Shown piece by piece: positions 50,423 to 58,626 of a stretch of DNA of 64,000 nucleotides. The stretch is taken from NCBI RefSeq assembly GCF_000972385.1, contig NZ_JXTE01000005.1, positions 62,001 to 126,000 on the forward strand, in the 5' to 3' direction. Each line of letters opens with the position of its first letter. The stretch's first letter is position 1. The position numbers were made by a program, and so were the translations under genes. Below the pieces are notes generated by a model. That model ran no database searches, was not told the DNA's origin, and worked only from the letters and a program-made list of their open reading frames with translations. Origin of the DNA: Streptomyces sp. WM6386 (GTDB lineage: Bacteria; Actinomycetota; Actinomycetes; Streptomycetales; Streptomycetaceae).

Positions 50423-52878
50423 ACCGGTCCCGCCACCACCGACACCGTCTTCGCCAGCGACACCCCTGAACCGTCACGGCGCGGGTCGATCTCCGGCAGG
50501 TCCGCCGGTGTGCCGTTCTTCTGCGCGGCGCGGGCCGGTACGGCACCCGCCCAGGCCAGGGACAGACAGTCCTCGCCCTTAAGGAACCGCTGGCAGCGGA
50601 CACCGCCGGTGGCGCGGCCCTTGCGCGGATACTGGTCGAACGGGGTCAGCTTGGCCGTCGTCTGGACGGAGTCGTCCAGCGTGCCGCGCGAGCCCGCGAC
50701 CGTGAAGACGACCGCGTCCACGGCCGGGTCCACCGCGGTGAAGCAGATGACCTTTGCGCCGTCCGTGAGCTTGACGCCCGCCATGCCTCCCGCGGGCCGG
50801 CCCTGCGGGCGGACCTGCGCGGCCTGGTAGCGCAGCAACTGCGCGTCGTCCGTGATGAAGACCAGGTCCTCCTCACCGGTGCGCAGCTCGACCGCGCCGA
50901 CGATCCGGTCACCGTCCCTCAGCGTGATGACCTCCAACTCCTCCTTGTTGGACGGATAGTCGGGCACCACACGCTTGACCACACCCTGCTCCGTGCCGAG
51001 CGCCAGCCCCGGCGACGACTCGTCGAGGGTCATCAGGCAGACCAGTGTCTCGCCGTCCCCCAGGGAGACGAACTCCGTCAGCGGAGCCCCTCCGGCGAGG
51101 TTCGGCGCCGACGCCGTATCCGGCAGTTGCGGCAGGTCGATGACGTTGATCCGCAGCAGCCGGCCGCTCGACGTCACCGCGCCCACCTCACCGCGCGCGG
51201 TCGCCGGGACCGCCGAGACGATCACGTCGTGCTTCACGCGCCGGCTGTCCGCGTCCTCCGGGAAGGGTTCGCCGTTCGCCGTACGGGCCAGCAGACCCGT
51301 CGAGGACAGCAGCACCCGGCACGGGTCGTCCGCCACCTGCAGCGGAACGCCGACCGCGGGGGCCACCGCTCCCGCCTCCAGCAGGACCGTACGCCGGTCG
51401 GTGCCGAACTTCTTGGCCACCGCCGCCAGTTCGGTGGAGACCAGCTTGCGCAGTTCCGTGTCCGAGTCGAGGATCCGGGTCAGCTCCTCGATCTCCGCGT
51501 TGAGCCGGTCCTTCTCGGACTCCAGCTCGATGCGGTCGAACCTGGTGAGGCGGCGCAGCGGCGTGTCCAGGATGTACTGCGTCTGGATCTCGCTCAGCGA
51601 GAAGCGTTCCATCAGGCGCTGCTTGGCCTGCGCGGAGTTGTCGCTGGAGCGGATGAGGCGAATGACCTCGTCGATGTCGACGAGCGCCGTGAGCAGGCCC
51701 TCCACCAGGTGCAGACGGTCACGGCGCTTGGTACGGCGGAACTCGCTGCGCCGGCGCACGACCTCGAAGCGGTGGTCGAGATAGACCTCCAGGAGCTCCT
51801 TGAGGCCCAGCGTCAGCGGCTGGCCGTCCACCAGCGCGACGTTGTTGATGCCGAAGGACTCCTCCATCGGCGTCAGCTTGTACAGCTGCTCCAGGACCGC
51901 CTCCGGCACGAAGCCGTTCTTGATCTCGATGACCAGGCGCAGGCCGTGCGCACGGTCGGTGAGGTCCTTGACGTCGGCGATGCCCTGGATCTTCTTCGAG
52001 CCGACCAGGTCCTTGATCTTGGCGATGACCTTCTCCGGGCCGACCGCGAAGGGCAGTTCGGTGATGACCAGACCCTTGCGGCGGGCCGTGACGGTGTCCA
52101 CCGACACCGTGGCGCGGATCTTGAAGGTGCCACGGCCCGTCTCGTACGCGTCCCGGATGCCGGCCAGGCCGACGATCCGGCCGCCGGTGGGCAGGTCGGG
52201 GCCCGGGACGTACTTCATCAGGGTCTCGAGATCCGCGTTGGGGTGGCGGATCAGATGGCGGGCGGCCGCGATGACCTCGGAGAGGTTGTGCGGGGGCATG
52301 TTCGTGGCCATGCCGACCGCGATGCCCGACGCGCCGTTCACCAGCAGGTTCGGGAACGCGGCGGGCAGCGCCACCGGCTCCTGCTCCTGGCCGTCGTAGT
52401 TGGGGCCGAAGTCGACCGTGTCCTCGTCGATCGACTCGGTCATCAGGCTCGTCGCCTCGGCCTGCCGGCACTCGGTGTACCGCATGGCGGCCGGCGGGTC
52501 GTCGTTGCCCAGCGAACCGAAGTTGCCGTGGCCGTCGACCAGGGGAACGCGCATGGAGAAGGGCTGCGCCATGCGCACCAGGGCGTCGTAGATCGACGCG
52601 TCGCCGTGCGGGTGCAGCTTGCCCATGACCTCGCCGACGACACGGGCGCACTTCACATAGCCGCGATCGGGGCGCAGGCCCATCTCGTTCATCTGGTAGA
52701 CGATGCGGCGGTGCACCGGCTTGAGGCCGTCGCGGGCGTCCGGCAGGGCGCGGGAGTAGATGACCGAGTACGCGTACTCGAGGAAGGAGCCCTGCATCTC
52801 GTCGACGACGTCGATGTCGAGGATCTTCTCCTCGAACGAGTCGTCGGGCGGCGGGGTCTTCGTGCTTCGGCGGGCCAT
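50419..52878 (-). CDS. parC: DNA topoisomerase IV subunit A
   Basis: DNA-cutting subunit of topoisomerase IV, partner of ParE at 34.6 kb. Of 819 aa, residues 30-135 hold SFLEYAYSVIYSRALPDARDGLKPVHRRI and the active-site Tyr134 in AAMRYTECR. The quinolone-determining loop HGDASIYD has Ser95, the usual drug-sensitive residue. A breakage-reunion domain with a coiled coil (ESEKDRLNAEIEELTRIL) and a C-terminal beta-pinwheel (VVKRVVPDYPSNKEEL, KLTPFDQYPRKGRATGGVRCQRF) follow. The ATG has AGAGGAG upstream. A damage-type promoter motif lies ~95 nt upstream, and the gene ends tail-to-tail on the CobW gene. Confidence 0.95.
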   Translation of the reverse strand: MARRSTKTPPPDDSFEEKILDIDVVDEMQGSFLEYAYSVIYSRALPDARDGLKPVHRRIVYQMNEMGLRPDRGYVKCARVVGEVMGKLHPHGDASIYDALVRMAQPFSMRVPLVDGHGNFGSLGNDDPPAAMRYTECRQAEATSLMTESIDEDTVDFGPNYDGQEQEPVALPAAFPNLLVNGASGIAVGMATNMPPHNLSEVIAAARHLIRHPNADLETLMKYVPGPDLPTGGRIVGLAGIRDAYETGRGTFKIRATVSVDTVTARRKGLVITELPFAVGPEKVIAKIKDLVGSKKIQGIADVKDLTDRAHGLRLVIEIKNGFVPEAVLEQLYKLTPMEESFGINNVALVDGQPLTLGLKELLEVYLDHRFEVVRRRSEFRRTKRRDRLHLVEGLLTALVDIDEVIRLIRSSDNSAQAKQRLMERFSLSEIQTQYILDTPLRRLTRFDRIELESEKDRLNAEIEELTRILDSDTELRKLVSTELAAVAKKFGTDRRTVLLEAGAVAPAVGVPLQVADDPCRVLLSSTGLLARTANGEPFPEDADSRRVKHDVIVSAVPATARGEVGAVTSSGRLLRINVIDLPQLPDTASAPNLAGGAPLTEFVSLGDGETLVCLMTLDESSPGLALGTEQGVVKRVVPDYPSNKEELEVITLRDGDRIVGAVELRTGEEDLVFITDDAQLLRYQAAQVRPQGRPAGGMAGVKLTDGAKVICFTAVDPAVDAVVFTVAGSRGTLDDSVQTTAKLTPFDQYPRKGRATGGVRCQRFLKGEDCLSLAWAGAVPARAAQKNGTPADLPEIDPRRDGSGVSLAKTVSVVAGPV

Positions 52879-52970
52879 CGCTGCCGGCTCCTCTTTTCTG
52901 GTCGCTCGCCTTCGGGTCGCGCCCCTTCGGCTCACTCTTGCTGAAGCGTGAACGGGATCTGACGCGGACC

Positions 52971-52993
52971 ATTGTGGACCGCGGCACTGACAA
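52971..52993 (-). promoter_or_regulatory. Near-consensus RecA-independent damage promoter before parC
   Basis: On the minus strand TTGTCAGTG (plus 52985-52993), exactly 8 nt, then CACAAT (plus 52971-52976), where only the first base departs from TANNNT. It would start a transcript with a ~85-nt leader for parC. The rest of the 52879-53193 gap holds the divergent promoter region of the M16 peptidase gene, with a possible -10 TACAGT near 53128. Confidence 0.5.
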
Positions 52994-53193
52994 CGCGGAC
53001 GACGACCCGGCGTCAGCCGTCCCGCCGGGTGTTCACTCGTACGGCACGCGGCCCCCGCCCGCAGGCTACGGGATCTCGCTGTCGGCGTACGACCACCGGG
53101 AACTTCACCGGCGCTCCGCACGCTTGCATACAGTGGCAGGACCGGCAGAAAAACGCGGTTCAGATCAACCGCACCGCCATCGAAGGGACGTAC

Positions 53194-54588
53194 ATGCCCA
53201 TGGGTCACACGGCCACAGACCAGGCAGGCACCGGAGGCCTGACAGCAACGGAGCACCGCCTGGCCAACGGGCTGCGCGTGGTGCTCTCCGAGGACCACCT
53301 GACCCCGGTCGCGGCGGTGTGCCTCTGGTACGACGTCGGCTCGCGTCACGAGGTCAAGGGCCGTACCGGCCTGGCTCACCTCTTCGAGCACCTGATGTTC
53401 CAGGGCTCCGGACAGGTCAAGGGCAACGGCCACTTCGAGCTCGTCCAGGGCGCGGGCGGCTCGCTCAACGGCACCACGAGCTTCGAGCGCACCAACTACT
53501 TCGAGACCATGCCCACCCACCAGCTGGAGCTCGCCCTCTGGCTGGAGGCCGACCGCATGGGCTCGCTGCTCGCCGCCCTCGACGACGAGTCGATGGAGAA
53601 CCAGCGGGACGTCGTCAAGAACGAGCGCCGTCAGCGCTACGACAACGTCCCCTACGGCACGGCGTTCGAGAAGCTGACCGCCCTCGCCTACCCCGAGGGT
53701 CACCCGTACCACCACACACCGATCGGTTCGATGGCAGACCTGGACGCGGCCACGCTGGAGGACGCGCGCGCGTTCTTCCGGACGTACTACGCGCCGGGCA
53801 ACGCGGTGCTGTCCGTCGTCGGCGACATCGACCCCGAGCAGACGCTCGCCTGGATCGAGAAGTACTTCGGCTCGATCGCGTCCCACGACGGCAAGCCCGC
53901 CCCGCGCGACGGCTCGCTGCCCGAGGTCATCGGCGAGCAGCTGCGCGAGGTCGTCGAGGAAGAGGTGCCCGCGCGCGCGTTGATGGCGGCGTACCGGCTG
54001 CCGCACGACGGCACGCGCGACGCCGACGCGGCCGACCTGGCGCTCACCGTCCTCGGCGGCGGCGAGTCCTCCCGCCTCTACAACCGGCTGGTACGCCGCG
54101 ACCGTACGGCTGTCGCCGCCGGCTTCGGCCTGCTGCGGCTCGCCGGGGCACCCTCCCTGGGGTGGCTGGACGTGAAGACGTCCGGTGACGTCGAGGTGCC
54201 GGTCATCGAGGCGGCGATCGACGAGGAGCTCGCCCGGTTCGCCGCGGAGGGCCCCACGGCCGAGGAAATGGAGCGCGCCCAGGCCCAGTTGGAGCGCGAG
54301 TGGCTGGACCGGCTCGGCACCGTCGCGGGCCGCGCCGACGAACTGTGCCGCTACGCCGTCCTGTTCGGCGACCCGCAGCTCGCCCTCACCGCCGTCAACC
54401 GGGTGCTCGAGGTGAGCGCCCAGGAGGTCCAGGAGGTCGCCAAGGCCCGCCTGCGCCCCGACAACCGCGCGGTGCTCGTCTACGAGCCCGTCTCCGCGGA
54501 GACCGCCGAGGACGCGGATCCCCCGGAGGACCCCGAGGCCGAGGCCACCGTCGAGGCCGGCGACAAGAACGAGGAGGCGGCCAAGTGA
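53194..54588 (+). CDS. M16 zinc peptidase, catalytic subunit
   Basis: Insulinase-family (M16) peptidase of 464 aa. The inverted zinc motif HLFEH is at residues 62-66, with the distal ligand Glu144 in VVKNERRQRYDN. The R/Y pair needed for substrate binding may be in GGGESSRLYNRLVR. The second half is the usual inactive M16 repeat domain, and the C-terminus ends in a Glu/Ala-rich tail. The ATG at 53194 follows AAGGGA by 5 nt. Its stop overlaps the start of the second M16 gene. Together they look like the two chains of a mitochondrial-processing-peptidase-like dimer. Confidence 0.92.
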   Translation: MPMGHTATDQAGTGGLTATEHRLANGLRVVLSEDHLTPVAAVCLWYDVGSRHEVKGRTGLAHLFEHLMFQGSGQVKGNGHFELVQGAGGSLNGTTSFERTNYFETMPTHQLELALWLEADRMGSLLAALDDESMENQRDVVKNERRQRYDNVPYGTAFEKLTALAYPEGHPYHHTPIGSMADLDAATLEDARAFFRTYYAPGNAVLSVVGDIDPEQTLAWIEKYFGSIASHDGKPAPRDGSLPEVIGEQLREVVEEEVPARALMAAYRLPHDGTRDADAADLALTVLGGGESSRLYNRLVRRDRTAVAAGFGLLRLAGAPSLGWLDVKTSGDVEVPVIEAAIDEELARFAAEGPTAEEMERAQAQLEREWLDRLGTVAGRADELCRYAVLFGDPQLALTAVNRVLEVSAQEVQEVAKARLRPDNRAVLVYEPVSAETAEDADPPEDPEAEATVEAGDKNEEAAK

Positions 54589-55988
54589 CCGAGCTCGCCA
54601 CGATGGAATTCCACCCCCGGCCGCAGGCGGGCGAGGCACGGCCGTGGGCCTTCCCGGCCCCCGAGCGCGGCACGCTCGACAACGGCCTGACGGTCCTGCG
54701 CTGTCACCGCCCCGGCCAGCAGGTCGTTGCCGTCGAGGTCCTCCTCGACGCTCCGCTGGACGCCGAGCCGGCCGGCCTGGACGGCGTCGCCACGATCATG
54801 GCGCGGGCCTTCTCGGAGGGCACCGACAAGCACAGCGCCGAGGAGTTCGCCGCCGAGCTGGAGCGGGCCGGCGCCACCCTCGACGCCCACGCCGACCACC
54901 CCGGCGTACGGCTGAGCCTCGAGGTCCCGGCGTCGCGGCTGCCCAAGGCGCTCGGTCTGCTGGCCGACGCCCTCAGGGCGCCCGCGTTCGCGGACAGCGA
55001 GGTCGAGCGTCTCGTCACCAACCGCCTGGACGAGATCCCGCACGAGCTGGCCAACCCCTCGCGCCGGGCCGCCAAGGAGCTCTCCAGGACCCTGTTCCCG
55101 GCGGACCTGCGCATGTCCCGCCCGCGCCAGGGCACCGAGGAGACTGTCCAGAACATCGACTCCGCGGCTGTACGGGCCTTCTACGAGAAGCACGTCCGCC
55201 CGGCCACCGGCACCGTCGTGGTCGTCGGTGACCTCACCGGCATCGACCTCGACGCGCTGCTCGGCGACACCCTCGGCTCGTGGACCGGCTCCCAGGCCGA
55301 ACCGCGTCCGGTGCCTCCGATCACCGCCGACGACACGGGCCGGGTCGTCGTCGTGGACCGCCCCGGCGCCGTCCAGACGCAGCTGCTGATCGGCCGTATC
55401 GGCGCCGACCGGCACGACCGTGTGTGGGCCGCGCAGGTGCTCGGCACGTACTGCCTCGGTGGCACCCTCACCTCCCGCCTGGACCGCGTCCTGCGCGAGG
55501 AGAAGGGCTACACCTACGGCGTGCGCGCCTTCGGGCAGGTCCTCAGGTCCGCCGCCCCTTCCTCCCCCGGAGGGGCTACGGGCGCCGCGATGCTCGCCAT
55601 CAGCGGCTCCGTCGACACCCCGAACACCGGTCCTGCCCTGGACGACCTGTGGACGGTCCTGCGCACCCTCGCCGCGGAGGGGCTCACCGACGCCGAGCGG
55701 GATGTCGCCGTGCAGAACCTCGTCGGCGTGGCCCCGCTGAAGTACGAGACCGCGGCGGCCGTCGCGAGCACGCTGGCCGACCAGGTCGAGCAGCACCTGC
55801 CCGACGACTACCAGGCCACGCTGTACCGGCAGCTCGCCGCGACCGGCACCGTGGAGGCCACCGCGGCGGCCGTCAACGCCTTCCCGGTGGACCGGCTGGT
55901 GACGGTCCTGGTCGGCGACGCGTCCGCGATCAGGGAGTCCGTGGAGGCCCTCGGCATCGGCGAAGTCACCGTCGTCACGGCCGAGTAG
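54585..55988 (+). CDS. M16 peptidase-like partner lacking the zinc motif
   Basis: A 467-aa M16 homologue. At the position of HxxEH it reads GLDGVATIMARAF, so it cannot bind zinc and is probably the non-catalytic chain that completes the chamber. The second-domain motif LGGTLTSRLDRVLREEKGYTYGVRAFG, with the conserved R and Y, is intact and may supply substrate-binding residues to the partner. The GTG overlaps the partner's stop (GTGA), which ensures equal synthesis. The substrate is unknown. A strong hairpin follows. Confidence 0.9.
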   Translation: MTELATMEFHPRPQAGEARPWAFPAPERGTLDNGLTVLRCHRPGQQVVAVEVLLDAPLDAEPAGLDGVATIMARAFSEGTDKHSAEEFAAELERAGATLDAHADHPGVRLSLEVPASRLPKALGLLADALRAPAFADSEVERLVTNRLDEIPHELANPSRRAAKELSRTLFPADLRMSRPRQGTEETVQNIDSAAVRAFYEKHVRPATGTVVVVGDLTGIDLDALLGDTLGSWTGSQAEPRPVPPITADDTGRVVVVDRPGAVQTQLLIGRIGADRHDRVWAAQVLGTYCLGGTLTSRLDRVLREEKGYTYGVRAFGQVLRSAAPSSPGGATGAAMLAISGSVDTPNTGPALDDLWTVLRTLAAEGLTDAERDVAVQNLVGVAPLKYETAAAVASTLADQVEQHLPDDYQATLYRQLAATGTVEATAAAVNAFPVDRLVTVLVGDASAIRESVEALGIGEVTVVTAE

Positions 55989-56003
55989 AGGCACGCGCGC
56001 GTG

Positions 56004-56037
56004 GGAGCCCTGGTGACTGGAGTGTCACCAGGGCTCC
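56004..56037. terminator. 14-bp stem terminator after the M16 pair
   Basis: GGAGCCCTGGTGAC at 56004-56017 pairs perfectly with 56024-56037 across a 6-nt loop, 15 nt past the stop, and is followed by TTAATG. Confidence 0.88.
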
Positions 56038-56183
56038 TTAATGTCCGAATTGAAGGTCAGTTGCCTGTTTGCCCTGTGGGATGCGCTACAAAAGCCGTGA
56101 TCCGTTTGGGGATTGAAAGTGGCCCCGCTTAGCGTCTTCCCGGCTGTCCGTCAGGCAGTGCGCCGCGCCCGCGGCACCGGACA

Positions 56184-56340
56184 GCCATCGCCGAGTCCCC
56201 GTACGGCGCGAGCCAGGGGAGCCGGGGACCCACATATATGTAGTCCCTGGGGTGAATCGGACGCCCGCGCGTGCAGCGAGGGGGTCCGTAGGAGACCTTC
56301 CTGCTCCGAACCCGTCAGCTAACCCGGTAGGCGAGAGGGA
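56184..56340 (+). ncRNA. c-di-AMP riboswitch (ydaO/yuaA type)
   Basis: The leader of the M23 gene contains the conserved blocks of the ydaO/yuaA riboswitch in order: GCCGAGTCCCCGTACGGC, GAGCCAGGGGAGCCGGGGA, the linking GGGGTGAATCGG, GTAGGAGACCTTCCTGCTC, then CCGAACCCGTCAGC and ACCCGGTAGGCGAGAGGG. In Streptomyces this switch sits before cell-wall hydrolase genes such as rpfA, and c-di-AMP binding lowers expression. It ends about 20 nt before the ATG, so control may act by termination or by hiding the start region. Confidence 0.9.
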
Positions 56341-56360
56341 AGGAAAGGACCAGCCACTAC

Positions 56361-57125
56361 ATGGCGTTCACGCGCGCCGCCGGGAAGCACCGCCGTCCCA
56401 GCCGGATGAAGCGCACCACCGCCCACGTGGCGGGGGTCGCGGCACTCACCACCACCGGCGTCATAGGCACCCTCGCCGCCCCGGCCCTCGCCGCGGAGCC
56501 CGCGGCCGAGCAGACCGGCCTCACCCCGGTCATCACCCTCGGCGACTCGGTCGCCGCCCAGATCGACGCCCAGGCCGAGGCCCAGCAGCAGGCGGCCATC
56601 GAGGCCGCCCAGCAGAAGGCCGAGGAGGAGGCGCGCAAGAAGGCCGCCGCCAAGGCCAAGAAGGAGCGCGAGGCCAAGGAGCGCGCCGCCCGCGCGGCCG
56701 CCGAGCGCAAGCGCCTCAACACCTACGTCTCCCCGATCTCGGGCTCGTACATCTCCACCGGCTACAAGGCCGGCGGCGCCGTCTGGTCCTCCGGCAGCCA
56801 CACCGGCGTCGACTTCCACGCCGCCAGCGGCACCTCCGTCCGCTCGGTCGGCTCCGGCACGGTCGTCGAGGCCGGCTGGGGCGGGTCGTACGGCAACAAC
56901 ATCGTGATCAAGATGAACGACGGCACGTACACCCAGTACGGGCACCTGTCGTCGATCGGTGTCTCGGTGGGTCAGACGGTCACCCCGGGCCGGCAGATCG
57001 GCCTCTCCGGCGCGACCGGCAACGTCACCGGGCCGCACCTGCACTTCGAGGCGCGTACGACCGCGGAGTACGGCTCGGACATCGACCCCGTCGCCTACCT
57101 GCGTTCGCATGGTGTGAACGTCTGA
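56361..57125 (+). CDS. Secreted M23 (LytM) cell-wall endopeptidase
   Basis: Exported peptidoglycan hydrolase of 254 aa that cuts peptide cross-links. There is a signal peptide (about 1-45, ending APALAA), an Ala/Glu/Lys-rich coiled coil (about 66-118), then the LytM domain, with the zinc ligands His147 and Asp151 in HTGVDFH and His228 in HLHF, and catalytic His226. A c-di-AMP riboswitch precedes it, which ties it to spore germination or osmotic signalling as in other Streptomyces wall hydrolases. ATG 56361 may be replaced by the Met at residue 16. Confidence 0.92.
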   Translation: MAFTRAAGKHRRPSRMKRTTAHVAGVAALTTTGVIGTLAAPALAAEPAAEQTGLTPVITLGDSVAAQIDAQAEAQQQAAIEAAQQKAEEEARKKAAAKAKKEREAKERAARAAAERKRLNTYVSPISGSYISTGYKAGGAVWSSGSHTGVDFHAASGTSVRSVGSGTVVEAGWGGSYGNNIVIKMNDGTYTQYGHLSSIGVSVGQTVTPGRQIGLSGATGNVTGPHLHFEARTTAEYGSDIDPVAYLRSHGVNV

Positions 57126-57148
57126 CGACGGACCGCAAGATCTCCTGG

Positions 57149-57173
57149 AACCCCGGCTCCCCGAGCCGGGGTT
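57149..57173 (+). terminator. Intrinsic terminator with T-run after the M23 gene
   Basis: AACCCCGGCTC at 57149-57159, loop CCC, and GAGCCGGGGTT at 57163-57173 form an 11-bp stem, soon followed by GTTTTT. It lies 23 nt after the stop. Confidence 0.88.
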
Positions 57174-57312
57174 TCGCCGTTTTTGCCACCCGCCTGTCCA
57201 AAAAATATCCATGGATTCCGGCCCGCCATCGGAAATTCCCGCTCTTTGCAATAGAGTCACTGAACACACGTCAATCGTCGACGTTTCACGGGGATTAAAG
57301 CGGAGGTCGGTC

Positions 57313-58008
57313 ATGCGTATTCCGGCGCACTCGGTATGCACGGCGATCCGGGACGACATCGTCGCGGGTGTCTACGAGCGCGGCAGCCGGCTCACCGAGG
57401 AACTGCTCGCCCGGCGCTACGGCGTCTCGCGCGTCCCCGTCCGGGAGGCGCTGCGCACCCTGGAGGCCGAGGGCTTCGTGGTGACGCGGCGGCACGCGGG
57501 CGCGTGCGTGGCCGAACCGACCGAGCAGGAGGCCGCCGACCTGCTCGAGATGCGGATGCTCCTGGAGCCCCTGGGTGCCTCCCGGGCCGCCCAGCGGCGC
57601 ACCGAGGCGCATCTGAAGGTCCTGCGTGGTCTGGTCAGGCTGGGCCAGGAACGGGCCAGGCGGGGCAACAGCGATGACCTGCGGTCCCTGGGCGGCTGGT
57701 TCCACGAGACGCTCGCCCAGGCCTCCGGCAGCCCCGCTCTCACCTCGATGCTGACCCAGCTGCGGCACAAGATCTCCTGGATGTACGCCGTGGACGCCCC
57801 GGCCAACCCCGTCGAGTCCTGGGCGGAGCACGGCGCCATCGTCGACGCCGTGGCGCGCGGTGACGGAGAGCGTGCGCGGGCGGTCACGGCTCTGCACACG
57901 GAGCACTCGACAACCGCGCACCGACTCCGATTCAACGGCACGGGAGATCGGCCGGAGCGTGTGAGAAACTCGCAACATCCCGTAAACATGCCGAGCCTGC
58001 GGCATTAA
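57313..58008 (+). CDS. GntR-family regulator (FadR/FCD type)
   Basis: DNA-binding regulator of 231 aa. The winged helix at about 5-72 reads SVCTAIRDDIVAGVYERGSRLTEELLARRYGVSRVPVREALRTLEAEGFVV, and the FCD domain (about 78-205) has EMRMLLEPLGASRAA, GWFHETLAQASGSPALTSML and the metal-binding EHGAIVDAVARGD. GGAGG stands 7 nt before the ATG. It converges on the HPr gene. A link to sugar or PTS control is suggested only by position. The upstream 57174-57312 stretch is AT-richer and should contain its promoter. Confidence 0.88.
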   Translation: MRIPAHSVCTAIRDDIVAGVYERGSRLTEELLARRYGVSRVPVREALRTLEAEGFVVTRRHAGACVAEPTEQEAADLLEMRMLLEPLGASRAAQRRTEAHLKVLRGLVRLGQERARRGNSDDLRSLGGWFHETLAQASGSPALTSMLTQLRHKISWMYAVDAPANPVESWAEHGAIVDAVARGDGERARAVTALHTEHSTTAHRLRFNGTGDRPERVRNSQHPVNMPSLRH

Positions 58009-58079
58009 CACGGGAGCCGTATACAAAGAGGCAGTAATTCGTGGGAGATTATTTCTGCTGCCTGTGAGCGGGAAATGCA

Positions 58080-58112
58080 AAGGGCTCGCCCGATAAATTC
58101 GGACGAGCCCTT
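58080..58112. terminator. Hairpin between gntR-type gene and ptsH
   Basis: AAGGGCTCG at 58080-58088 pairs with CGAGCCCTT at 58104-58112, with inner CCGA/TCGG pairing. It lies between the converging genes and can serve both. Confidence 0.8.
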
Positions 58113-58145
58113 CTGTGGTGCCGTGAATCAGTCGGCCCCGGTAAA

Positions 58146-58427
58146 TCAGACGGTCTCGGGAAGCTCCTCGAGACCCTCGGAGACCAGCTTCGCCAGCCGG
58201 TCGAGGGCGGCGTCCGCGCCCTCGGCCTCGGAGGCGAGGACGATCTCCTCGCCGCCCTGGGCGCCGAGGCCCAGAACCGCCAGCATGGAGGCCGCGTTGA
58301 CGGGGTTGCCGTCGGCCTTGGCGATCGTCACGGGGATACCGGAGGCCGTGGTGGCCCGGACGAAGATGGAAGCGGGGCGGGCGTGAAGACCCTCGGCCCA
58401 GCCGACGTTGACGCGGCGCTCAGCCAT
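58146..58427 (-). CDS. ptsH: HPr phosphocarrier protein of the PTS
   Basis: Passes phosphate from enzyme I to sugar-specific EIIA proteins. The 93-aa protein has the active-site His15 in EGLHARPAS and Ser47 in NAASMLAVLGLGA at the regulatory-serine position. This is the single general HPr location in Streptomyces as I recall it. The ATG is preceded by a GAAGGGCAGC ribosome region. Nothing in the sequence points to special control beyond the converging GntR gene. Confidence 0.95.
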   Translation of the reverse strand: MAERRVNVGWAEGLHARPASIFVRATTASGIPVTIAKADGNPVNAASMLAVLGLGAQGGEEIVLASEAEGADAALDRLAKLVSEGLEELPETV

Positions 58428-58596
58428 GTGATGCTGCCCTTCGGTGTTCAGGGTTGTCTAGACCAGTTTCCCACAACATGAAGTGTCTCCGGATCGGACC
58501 TGCGTCCCGTCCGGGATGAGTCGTCGGCCCGCGGCCTCGGCCCGACTTCCGTCCTTGAGCGATCCTCTTGCGTTCTCCAAAGACTGCCTCGCGCCG

Positions 58597-58619
58597 TTGT
58601 CGTACGCGAGCCGTAATCT
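58597..58619 (+). promoter_or_regulatory. Leaderless promoter of the GNAT/acyl-CoA synthetase gene, weakly PafBC-like
   Basis: TTGTCG at 58597-58602 and TAATCT at 58614-58619 have the 11-nt separation of the RecA-independent damage promoter, but the GTG that should follow TTGTCR is TAC. The -10 ends 7 nt before the ATG, so a leaderless start is likely even if the damage motif is chance. Confidence 0.4.
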
Positions 58620-58626
58620 GGGGCCC

